Shown piece after piece: positions 45,438-53,360 of a stretch of DNA of 64,000 nt. Made by a program: the position numbers and the translations under genes. Location of the stretch: NCBI RefSeq assembly GCF_024699945.1, contig NZ_JAJOMY010000001.1:62001-126000 (forward strand), read 5' to 3'. The DNA is from Phenylobacterium sp. J426 (lineage in GTDB: Bacteria; Pseudomonadota; Alphaproteobacteria; Caulobacterales; Caulobacteraceae). The notes under the pieces are model-generated. The model searched no databases. It saw only the letters and a program-made list of their open reading frames with translations, and was not told where the DNA came from. Positions within the stretch are counted from its first letter, which is position 1; the number at the start of each line of letters is the position of its first letter.

Positions 45438-46241
45438 ATGACGCTCACCGCTTCGACCCCTCTGCCCCGCTGGGGCTGGCGCCTCGGCCAGGCCGAAGAG
45501 GGGGTCCGCGAAACGGCCGAGGAGACGCCGATCGCCATCTCGCACGACGGCTCGACCGCGGCGGTGATGATGGCCACGCCCACCGACCTTGAAGACTTCG
45601 CGGTCGGCTTCAGCCTGACAGAAGGCGCGATCGCCTCCCTCTCAGAGATCCGGGCCATGGATGTCGTCGAACAGCCTTCCGGCGTCGAGGTGCGGCTCTG
45701 GCTGACGTCGCGCCGCTCCGCGGAGCTCGCGGCCCGGCGGCGACGCCTCGTGGGTCCCACCGGATGCGGCCTCTGCGGTCTGGAGAGCCTGTCGGAGGCG
45801 GTCAAGGCTCCGCCGACCGTCTCGACGGACGTCCGGGTTTCCGCCGAGCAGATCGTCAGGGCCATGGGGGCCCTTGCCGCGCAACAGCCTTTGGGAGCGG
45901 CCACGCGCGCCGTTCATGCCGCCGCCCTTTGGGCCGAGGGGAACATCGTCCTCGCACGAGAGGATGTCGGCCGCCACAATGCGCTCGACAAGCTCGTGGG
46001 CGCAGCGGTCCGGGCTGGCGAACCGCGGCGGCAGCTCCTGCTCCTGACCAGCCGGATCTCGGTGGAGCTGGTCCAGAAGGCCGCGGTCCTTGGAACCCCC
46101 GTCATCTGCGCCGTGTCTGCGCCCACCGCGCTCGCCGTGCGCCTTGCGGACGAGGCGGGCATCACCCTCGTCGGCATCGTGCGCGAAGACGGGCTGGAGG
46201 TCTTCACCCATCCGCGTCGCGTGAGCTTTGCACAAGGCTGA
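45438..46241 (+). CDS. fdhD: Formate dehydrogenase accessory sulfurtransferase
   Basis: 267 residues. FdhD landmarks: EETPIAISHDGSTAAVMMATP, DLEDFAVGFSLTEGAI, the catalytic Cys pair GPTGCGLCGLESL (the sulfur-transfer C-x-x-C), then AREDVGRHNALDKLVGAA and LLTSRISVELVQKAA. FdhD transfers sulfur to the Mo cofactor of formate dehydrogenase-like enzymes and is essential for their activity. It is divergent from the FdhF/YdeP-type gene, which is its obvious client. Confidence 0.93.
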   Translation: MTLTASTPLPRWGWRLGQAEEGVRETAEETPIAISHDGSTAAVMMATPTDLEDFAVGFSLTEGAIASLSEIRAMDVVEQPSGVEVRLWLTSRRSAELAARRRRLVGPTGCGLCGLESLSEAVKAPPTVSTDVRVSAEQIVRAMGALAAQQPLGAATRAVHAAALWAEGNIVLAREDVGRHNALDKLVGAAVRAGEPRRQLLLLTSRISVELVQKAAVLGTPVICAVSAPTALAVRLADEAGITLVGIVREDGLEVFTHPRRVSFAQG

Positions 46242-46365
46242 TCCGAGCTCGCTCGCAGGCTGGGCGGCCGCCGTAAGGTCGAGGCAGCGCTGCGCCCGCA
46301 GGCTTTCTCCCGCGCCAAGCGGACATGAGGGCGTCAGCTTCGAGGACGCTCGGATGGATTTGGAC

Positions 46366-46383
46366 GTCCGTGCTTGGACGGAC
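46366..46383. terminator. Weak hairpin between convergent fdhD and cytochrome c genes
   Basis: GTCCGT-GCTTGG-ACGGAC forms a six-base stem with a six-base loop in the 158-base convergent gap. There is no U tract on either strand, so termination by it is uncertain. Confidence 0.25.
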
Positions 46384-46399
46384 TGCTAGGCTTGCGGCG

Positions 46400-46820
46400 T
46401 CAACGCGCTTCACGCGCCGGGGGCAGCGTTCGGATATAGGCGATCAGGTCCGCCCGGGCTTGTGGATCCGGAACCGCCATCACCATGCGCGTGCCCGGCG
46501 CAAACGTCGTCGGCGCCGCGAGGAAGGCCTCGAGGTTCTCTACCGTCCAGGCCTCGCTCGACTTGGCCTTCAAGCCTTCGCTGTAGCCGCCAAATCCCGA
46601 GACGCTCGCGATGGGTCGATCGGCCACGCCCCGCAGAGTGGGGGGCGATCGAGACGGTGTGGCATCCCCGGCACTGCGCGGCATAGAGTTCAGCCCCTGC
46701 TTCCTCGTCGCCGGCCCGTTGGGGTTCGGCCCAGGCGGCCCGCTCGCTCCCGCCGACCGCCGCCGCCACCCCGCCCAGGATCGCGATCACCGCCATCCGC
46801 CGCCGTCGCACGCACTTCAT
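46400..46820 (-). CDS. Class I c-type cytochrome (frame break at 46640-46645)
   Basis: 139 residues when restored. ATG 46820 begins MKCVRRRRMAVIAILGGVAA, a signal peptide. The haem motif CRGCH is in AELYAAQCRGCHTVSIAP. The restored frame continues TLRGVADRPIASVSGFGGYSEGL, and the axial Met is in FAPGTRMVMAVPDP before RADLIAYIRTL. The run of six G on the plus strand (46640-46645) has one base too many; the length is one over a multiple of three. It is divergent from the DUF1592-type gene by 111 bases and is a likely electron acceptor for that cluster or for the PQQ dehydrogenase. Confidence 0.88.
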
Positions 46821-46854
46821 TATTCACCTCCGCCTGGGTAGCGAACCTTAGCGG

Positions 46855-46874
46855 AATTGTTTATTGGTGCAATT
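46855..46874. promoter_or_regulatory. Candidate operator AATTG-N10-CAATT in divergent promoter
   Basis: A 20-base inverted repeat, AATTG-TTTATTGGTG-CAATT, in an A+T-rich patch between the cytochrome c and DUF1592-type genes. The same core and spacing (ATTG-N10-CAAT) recur at 56114-56133 between the TonB receptor and the amidohydrolase. Two TetR regulators encoded between the sites are candidate ligands. Confidence 0.4.
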
Positions 46875-46931
46875 ATCGATTAAGTGACGGGAAGGCCGCA
46901 GAGCCGACGTCAGCCGGTTGGGAGGGTGTCC

Positions 46932-48624
46932 ATGTCCAGGTTCAGAGCCGTCACGGGCTCCGCCCTCGCCATTGGGCTGTTGACGGGGGTCAGCGGTTTC
47001 GCCGCCCATACGGCCTGGGCGCAGGCGGGCCGGTCCAGCGACGCCGCCGCCACTGCGATCGTCGCCGTCCGCCGCCTGACGGAAAGCCAGTACCGCCATG
47101 CGATAGCTGACGCTTTTGGTGCGGACGTTGGGATTGAAGGTCGCTTTGAGCCCGAACGTCGCGAGGGCGGCCTGCTGGCCGTGGGCGGCGGCCAGCTGTC
47201 GATCACCTCGTCCGGGTTCGAACAGTACTTCCGCCTTGCGGACGACATCGCCGCCCAGGCTGTGGCGCCAGAGCGCCGCGCACGGCTGGCCGACTGCAGG
47301 CCGGTGTCCGACAAGGCGCCGGACGAGGCGTGCGCCCGGCAGATCATCGCCCATGTCGGCGAGCAGCTCTTCCGCCGCCCCCTGACGGAGGCCGAGCTCG
47401 CCCCTCGGGTCCGAACGGCGACGCTCGGCGCCGAGCGCACCGCCGACTTCTACGGCGGAGTCGCCCTCGCCCTGAAGAGCCTGCTGGTTGCGCCCGAGTT
47501 CCTGTTCCGCATGGAGCGCGCCGAAACGGATCCGGCCAACGACGGTCAGCCGCGCCTCGACGGCTACAGCAAGGCCTCTCGTCTCTCCTTCCTGTTCTGG
47601 GACGCTCCGCCTGACGCAGAGCTGCGCCGCGCCGCCGCGTCCGGCGAACTGCACACCGTCGACGGCTTGAATCGGCAAGTCACCCGTCTGGCCGCATCGC
47701 CGCGCCTGCACGACGGCGCCCGCGCGTTCTTCGCCGACATGCTGCAGCTGGACCATTTCGACGGTCTGACGAAGGACGCGAAAGCCTATCCGAAGTTCAG
47801 CCAGGCGCTCGCCGACAGCGCCCGCGAACAGACCCTGCGGACGACGGTCGAACTGCTGATCAGGCAGAAGCGCGACTATCGCGAGCTCTTCACAACCAAT
47901 TCCACCTACATCAACCGCCACCTTGCGGCGGTCTACCAGGTGCCCTTCACCTCGACGGCGGACTGGACGCCCTTCACCTTCCCGAAGGAAGCGGAACGGT
48001 CCGGCATCCTCACCGAGGTGACATTCCTGTCGCTGTTCGCGCACCCCGCGGCCTCGTCGCCGACGCGGCGCGGCGTCAAGCTGCACGAGATCTTCATGTG
48101 CGAGCCGACGCCGGATCCCCCGGCCGACGTGGACTTCTCGAAGGTTCAGGCGCTGGAGAACGGTACGGTCCGGACCCGCCTGCTCGCCCACATGGAGAAC
48201 GAAGGCTGCGCCGCCTGCCATCGCGTCAGCGACCCGGTCGGCCTGGCCCTCGAGCACTTCGACGGCATCGGGCAGAGGCGCACGCTCGAGAACGGGCAGC
48301 CCATCGACGTCAGCGCCGACCTCAATGGGTTCCGCTTCACCGGCCCAAGGCGTCGGCGCTTACCTCAAGCAGGAGCGGAAGATCCCGGCCTGCCTGGTGC
48401 GCAACGTCTACGCCTACGGCGTGGGCAAGGCGCCCGACGAACGCGACGAGGACTATCTGGCCGACCAGACCGAGGCCTTCGCCAAAGACGGGTACCGCGT
48501 GCCCGAGATGATGGTGCGCGTCGCCGCCAGCCCCGAGTTCTTCAAGGTGAAATTGCCGGCGCGGGCGCGGCCCGCCGCAAGGGTGGCTGCGGCCCTGACC
48601 GGCGCGACGGGAGGAAATCCATGA
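46932..48624 (+). CDS. DUF1592/DUF1588-type exported protein with CxxCH motif (frame break near 48343-48349)
   Basis: About 563 residues when restored, with ATG 46932 after GGAGGG. A signal peptide ends AAHTAWAQ. The order resembles the planctomycete-type multi-domain proteins: DUF1587-like RRLTESQYRHAIADAFG, DUF1595-like ACARQIIAHVGEQLFRRPLT, DUF1592-like LKSLLVAPEFLFRME, and DUF1588-like SGILTEVTFLSLFAHPAASS. Then ENEGCAACHRVSDPVGLALEHFDGIG (a CxxCH that could bind haem), and a DUF1585-like end (PEMMVRVAASPEFF). The frame changes near 48345. Biochemistry of the family is unknown; a periplasmic redox role is suggested by CxxCH. It overlaps the DUF1552 gene by four bases. Confidence 0.78.
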
Positions 48625-49972
48625 GCCAGCGCTTCAACCGGCGCTCCCTCGCTGCGCGGCATGCTTGGCGGCGGTGCGGTCACCCTCGGGCTTCCGGCCC
48701 TCGACATCTTCCTGGACGGCCACGGCCAGGCCTGGGCCGACGGCGCTCGCCTGCCCGTGCGCTTCGGAACGTACTTCTGGGGCTTGGGGCTCACCGACAC
48801 GCCCGCCGGCGGAACGCGCTGGGTGCCCAAGACCATCGGCGGCGGCTACGAGATCACACCGGAACTGGAGGCGCTGCGGCCGGTCAAGGACAAGGTGTCG
48901 GTTCTGTCCGGCTTCCGCGTCATCGGGGACGGCCGACCCAACATCGTCCACTGGACGGGGCACGCCGCCATCCTGTCGGGCCTCGCCCCCTCCGTGACCA
49001 ACCGGATGGACGCCCCCTCCTTCGACACACGGATCGCCGACGCCATCGGCGGCGGTGTGCGCTTCCGGGTCCTCGACGCCTCGGCCTCCGGCAAGGTCGT
49101 GAGCTATTCGACGCGGACGGGCTCGGCGTTCGCGACCCCCGACACGACGCCACTCGAACTCTACACTCGCCTGTTCGGCCCCGGCTTCCAGGATCCGAAC
49201 CGGTCGGACTGGAAGCCCGATCCGTCGATCCTGCTGCAGCAGAGCGTACTGTCCTCCGTAACCGAACAGCGCCAGGCCCTCCTGGCCGACGCGGGCCGGG
49301 CCGACCAGGTCAAGCTCGACCAGTACTTCACCTCGGTGCGCGAGATGGAACAGCAGCTCGCCCTCGGCCTCGAGCGGCCCGAGAAATGCGAGTCCTGCGT
49401 CGTGCCCGACGCCCCGAAGGCGCCGGTGAAGGGCGCGTCCATCGATGTCGTCAACGCCAACACCAAGACCATGGCCAAGCTGCTGGCGATGGCGCTCGCG
49501 TGCAATCAGTCGAAGGTCTTCAACTTCGTCCACACGCCGGGCGCGTCGGAGACCTATGTGCCTGGCGAGACGAAGATCTATCACCAGATCACCCACGACG
49601 AGCCCACCGACACCCGGCTGGGCTACCAGGTGGAGACCAGCAAGCTCGCCGGACTGGTCATGCAGGGCCTCGGCGACTTCCTGGCCGAACTGGACGCCAT
49701 CCGCGAAGGCGACGGAACCCTGCTCGACCGCAGCCTGGTGATGGCCTTCAGCGACACCGGCTACGCCAAGATCCATTCCATCGAGAACATCCCGATCTTC
49801 CTCGCCGGCGGCGCCCGGCGGGCGTCACAAGGCCGGCCAGCACATCGCCGGAAAGGGCGAGGCCGTCACGCGGGTGTCGCTCACCGCCCAGCAGCTTGCC
49901 GGCGTGGCGGTCGGGGAGTTCGGGGTCGGCGGCATGCGCACAGCCCGGCCGATCACGGAGCTGATGGCATGA
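48621..49972 (+). CDS. DUF1552 exported protein with Tat signal (two frame breaks)
   Basis: 449 residues when restored. ATG 48621 begins MSQRFNRRSLLRGMLGGGA once the extra base near 48648-48652 is removed: a twin-arginine signal typical of DUF1552. The domain continues FGTYFWGLGLTDTPAGG, LSGFRVIGDGRPNIVHWTGH and ALGLERPEKCESCVVPD, then VMAFSDTGYAKIHSIENIPI. A second break near 49814-49816 restores KAGQHIAGKGEAVTRVSLT and the C-terminus MRTARPITELMA. DUF1592 and DUF1552 genes are paired in many genomes and are likely partners. The ATG of the next gene overlaps its stop. Confidence 0.8.
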
Positions 49973-51256
49973 GCCGCGCCCGCACGCTCCGCCTGACCCT
50001 TCTGGCCGGCCTTGTTCTCGCAGCGCCGACGTCGGCCCTGGCCGGCTGGAGCCGGACCTTCGTCGTCGAATGGTACGAGCCCGCCATGTACTACGGGGGG
50101 CAAAAGCGGCACGACCGAACCGGGAACCGACTGTCCCGCCGGGACCAATCCGGAGCCGGATTGGATCAAGGTGATGACCGACGCCGGCTACACTCGCGAG
50201 CAGGCGCTCTGGCTGCGCGATCCGGCCAACCCCACGCGTAGTCCCATCCATGGCCAGAACCAGATGGCGTTCCGCGGCGAGGGCCGCGCCAATGTCTACA
50301 TCAACCCCACGTCCACACCCGACGGGGGACTCGTAGGCGTCAGCGGCGACGTGGCCGAGGGTCTGGATCTCGACGGCGACTCCCGGACAGGTTTCGTCAG
50401 CCCCACCGGCGCCCGCGGCGTCGACAACATGTTCTACAAGGCGCTCGGCTGCTGGAAGACCTTCCGCGGCCCCCCGCGGCTCTCGAGCGGTGCGCTGTCC
50501 AACAACGACGCCATGCGCGACGGCGCCTGGACCGTGGTGGTCGTCGTCGAAGGTCGCGGAAAGGATCCGCGGAACGACAGCGACGTCACCGTCGGCTTCT
50601 ATCCGAGCGCGGACAAGCTGGTGAAAGATGCGATGGGCGACGTCGCGGCGGACTATACCTTCCGCATCCGACCCGATCCGAAGCTGGAGGCGATCTTCAA
50701 GGCGAAGAGCGTCAACGGCCGCATCGTCTCGACGCGCGCAATGGACGAGGTCTGGATGCGCGATGCAGGCGCCGCGCGCGAACTGCAGCTGCTCAAGGCC
50801 CGGATCGACCTGACGCTGAAACCGGACGGCGGCCTCTCCGGCTACATCGGCGGCTACCGGCCGTGGCGGCCCGTCTACGACGGCTACGTCCGCGCCCGCG
50901 GACCGGTGATCGAGGCGCTGACCTGGGTGAAGCTGCCGGACGTCTACTACGCGCTCCGCCGCAACGCCGACTACAGTCCGGCCGGAGCCAAGGGCGAGAA
51001 GACCCACATCTCCTTCGCCTACCGCCTCGACGCGATCCCGGCGTTCGTGGTGTCTCCCGACGCGACGCGGCTCGCGACGGCGACCTCCTACAAGGCGCTG
51101 GCGAAGTCCGGCGAGACGCAGATGGCCGACCGCGCGCCCTTCAACGTCGTGGATGGCATCGTCGTCGCCAAGGGCGCCAAGGCGGAGTCGCAGCCGGAAA
51201 GCGCCCTGCTGCCGCCGGCGTCCAGAACCGGAAGCGGGGCCGGAGGCGCGCCATGA
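49969..51256 (+). CDS. Exported protein of unknown function (frame break at 50095-50100)
   Basis: 428 residues when restored. ATG 49969 overlaps the DUF1552 stop (ATGA). A signal peptide (LTLLAGLVLAAPTSALAG) leads to SRTFVVEWYEPAMYYGG. After dropping one G from the run 50095-50100 it continues KSGTTEPGTDCPAGTNPEPD. Visible features: VYINPTSTPDGGLVGVSG, GLDLDGDSRTGFVSPTGARG, DNMFYKALGCWKTFRG, VTVGFYPSADKLVKDAMGD and GYIGGYRPWRPVYDGYV. It is rich in Gly, Asp and aromatic residues and has few Cys. I do not recognise the family. Its position between DUF1552 and a periplasmic VOC protein suggests a shared periplasmic job. Confidence 0.7.
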
Positions 51257-51717
51257 ACCTGCTGCGCGTCCTCTGGGCCGCCGCCGCCCTCCTCCTGCCG
51301 CCGACGGCCGCCTGGGCCGAGGGCCTCCCGGCCCTTCCCGAGCCTCTGAAGCTCACGCGCATGTCCGGCGTCGGCCTGGTCGTGTCCGATCTGGAGCGCT
51401 CCAGACAGTTCTACACCGAGGTCCTTGGCTTCAAGGTCGCAGCCAGGGTTCCCGCCCAGGGCCCGGCTCAGGAATACCTCCTGGGACTCTCGGGCGACGT
51501 TCGCGCCGACACTCTGGTGGTGATCCGGCAGGGCCAGGTCCCGGCGGGCGCGACGGGGTTCGGCCGGGTCATCGTCGTGGCGCCGAACGCCCGTGGTCTT
51601 GCGGAGCGCGCGGCTGCGGCGGGCTACAAGCCGGCGCGGATCGTCGACGGGACCAATGTCGTCCGCGACCCGGACGGCTACGCCATAGAGCTCTATCAGC
51701 GACCCGCGACCCGCTAG
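51253..51717 (+). CDS. Exported VOC (glyoxalase/dioxygenase-like) domain protein
   Basis: 154 residues, overlapping the previous stop by four bases. A signal peptide (LLRVLWAAAALLLPPTAAWA) is unusual for a VOC protein. The VOC fold is evident: MSGVGLVVSDLERSRQFYTEV, LGFKVAARVP, GFGRVIVVAPNARGLAERAA, and VVRDPDGYAIELYQRP with the C-terminal metal-type Glu. The usual N-terminal metal His is not obvious. It is the last gene of the DUF1592-DUF1552 operon and could hold or transform a small periplasmic substrate. Confidence 0.82.
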   Translation: MNLLRVLWAAAALLLPPTAAWAEGLPALPEPLKLTRMSGVGLVVSDLERSRQFYTEVLGFKVAARVPAQGPAQEYLLGLSGDVRADTLVVIRQGQVPAGATGFGRVIVVAPNARGLAERAAAAGYKPARIVDGTNVVRDPDGYAIELYQRPATR

Positions 51718-51760
51718 GCCCCTCTGGCGGCGAGCGACCCGCGCGTCTACCGTCGCTGGG

Positions 51761-52651
51761 ATGCACGACGTTGCGCAGACGCAGACGACGACGCTGAGCC
51801 GGCGGGCCCTCTACGAGCGGGTCTGGAGCCGCCCCCTCAGCACGGTCGCGCAGGAGCTGTCGCTCAGCAGCAACGGCCTGTCGAAGATATGCGATCGCCT
51901 GATGATTCCCTATCCGGGTCGCGGCCATTGGTCGAAGGCCGCGGCGGGCCGCGCCCCGGAACGGCCGCCCCTTCCGCCCACGCCGGAGGGGGTCGAGGAG
52001 CAGATCGTCATCGGCGGCGCCCGCCCCGCGTCGCGGCGGCAGCGCACCCGCTTCTCGACGGAGCAGCGCCGGGAGCAATTGGTCGATGCGGCCGCCGAGA
52101 TCATCACGGCGGAGGGCCTGCCGGCCTTGACGATGAAACGGGTCGCCCGCCACGTGGGCATCAGCGAGGCCCAGGCCCACAACTACTTCGCCCAGCGCAA
52201 GGACCTGCTCGTCGCCCTGGCGCGCCGGGAGTTGTCGGCCATGGAAGCCCGGCGGCGCTCCGAGATCGATCGCGGACACGACCGCTACACGAAGATCGCG
52301 TTGTCCACGATGGCCTACCTGCGCGAAGCGGCCGGCCGCGGTGCGCTGATCCAGGTGCTGACGCAGTCTCCGGAGGTGCGGGAAGCGCTCCGCCAGGAAC
52401 GTGAGATCACACAGCAAGCCGACCGGCGTCAGGTGATGTCGAACCTCACCGACACCTACGGCGTGCCCTCGGACACGGCCCGGGTCATGACGAGCGTCCT
52501 CACCGCGGTCTGCCTCCGGGCCGGCCGCCTCGTGGCCCGCGGCAAGCTCGACCTCGCCGCCGCCGAGCGCCTGACCCTGGCGATCACCATGACGGGCAAC
52601 CGGGATCTGATGCGAGCCTATCGCACGCGGCCGGCGCAGGACGGGGATTGA
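51761..52651 (+). CDS. TetR family regulator with extra N-terminal helix-turn-helix-like module
   Basis: 296 residues, about 100 more than usual. Residues 10-65 (SRRALYERVWSRPLSTVAQEL, then LSSNGLSKICDRLMIPYPGRGHW) resemble a stand-alone DNA-binding-like module known from other bacterial proteins (YERVWSxPM...KICxxxxIPxPPRGYW). Residues about 100-150 are the TetR helix-turn-helix (REQLVDAAAEIITAEG and TMKRVARHVGISEAQAHNYF). The C-terminal ligand domain is generic. It may regulate the adjacent exported-protein operon or the amidohydrolase/TonB receptor pair. Confidence 0.82.
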   Translation: MHDVAQTQTTTLSRRALYERVWSRPLSTVAQELSLSSNGLSKICDRLMIPYPGRGHWSKAAAGRAPERPPLPPTPEGVEEQIVIGGARPASRRQRTRFSTEQRREQLVDAAAEIITAEGLPALTMKRVARHVGISEAQAHNYFAQRKDLLVALARRELSAMEARRRSEIDRGHDRYTKIALSTMAYLREAAGRGALIQVLTQSPEVREALRQEREITQQADRRQVMSNLTDTYGVPSDTARVMTSVLTAVCLRAGRLVARGKLDLAAAERLTLAITMTGNRDLMRAYRTRPAQDGD

Positions 52652-52664
52652 TCGCGGCGCAGCC

Positions 52665-53252
52665 CTAGCGCGGCCGCAGCGCCGCCAGAGACGAATCGAC
52701 GAGCCGGGCGGTCATCTCACGGGCGCGGTCGAGCTGCAGCTCCCCCTGCCACGCCAGCCGGCCCATCTCCTCCGGGATCGCCGCGACCATGAAGACCACG
52801 GCGACGGCTTCCGTCGCCGGCAGGCGAAGCTCCCGCCTCAGCAGGCGTGCGAAGCCGCGCAACAGGCGGTCCCGGAGCCGTGCGGCATCGGGTGCGATCC
52901 GCCCCGCCATGAAGCTGTCGCGCAGGATGTAGTGGACGAGCGGCCCCCGCGCGGCGACGTGCTGCAGATACAGGTCCGCGCAGCCCCGGGCCCGCGCCGA
53001 CAGCTCCGGCGCCTCCGCCGCCTGGTCGAAGCCCGACGACCTGAGGACGTCCAGTTCCTCGAGGAGCACCGCATTGAAGAGGTCCCACTGGGTGGGGAAG
53101 TAGCCGTACACCAACCCCTTGGAGACGCCCGCCGCGGCCGCCAGCCCCTCCATCGGCAGCGGCAGATGGCCCCGCTCCAGAAGCAGTCCGGCGGCGGCCT
53201 CGACGATCTGCCGACGGCGCACTTCCGGTGTTAGGCGCTGCCTCGCGGCCAC
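52665..53252 (-). CDS. TetR family transcriptional regulator
   Basis: 195 residues from GTG 53252. The N-terminal helix-turn-helix is RRRQIVEAAAGLLLERGHL then LPMEGLAAAAGVSKGLVYGYFP. The C-terminal half has the all-helical ligand domain (ALYLQHVAARGPLVHYIL-like, then AVAVVFMVAAIPEEMGRLAW). It lies between the TonB receptor and the other TetR gene, both in the same cluster. Targets probably include the inverted repeats at 46855-46874 and 56114-56133, but which TetR binds which is unknown. Confidence 0.88.
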   Translation of the reverse strand: MAARQRLTPEVRRRQIVEAAAGLLLERGHLPLPMEGLAAAAGVSKGLVYGYFPTQWDLFNAVLLEELDVLRSSGFDQAAEAPELSARARGCADLYLQHVAARGPLVHYILRDSFMAGRIAPDAARLRDRLLRGFARLLRRELRLPATEAVAVVFMVAAIPEEMGRLAWQGELQLDRAREMTARLVDSSLAALRPR

Positions 53253-53360
53253 CCTCGTCCTCCTGTTCGAGGACCTTCTTAGTCGGCTTCGACGTACGGC
53301 GCGATGGTCGCCGAAAAGGCGGGCGGCGGCGCCGGCCGCCGCCCGAGGGGGGGAACGTCG

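Noticed and set aside
46366-46383. Hairpin as a strong intrinsic terminator
   Set aside because: No T tract follows on either strand. It is kept only as a weak candidate.
48661-50241. Plus-strand frame joining DUF1552 with the following gene
   Set aside because: The join is caused by frame breaks. Stop and start codons overlap (ATGA at 49969-49972) in the correct frames.
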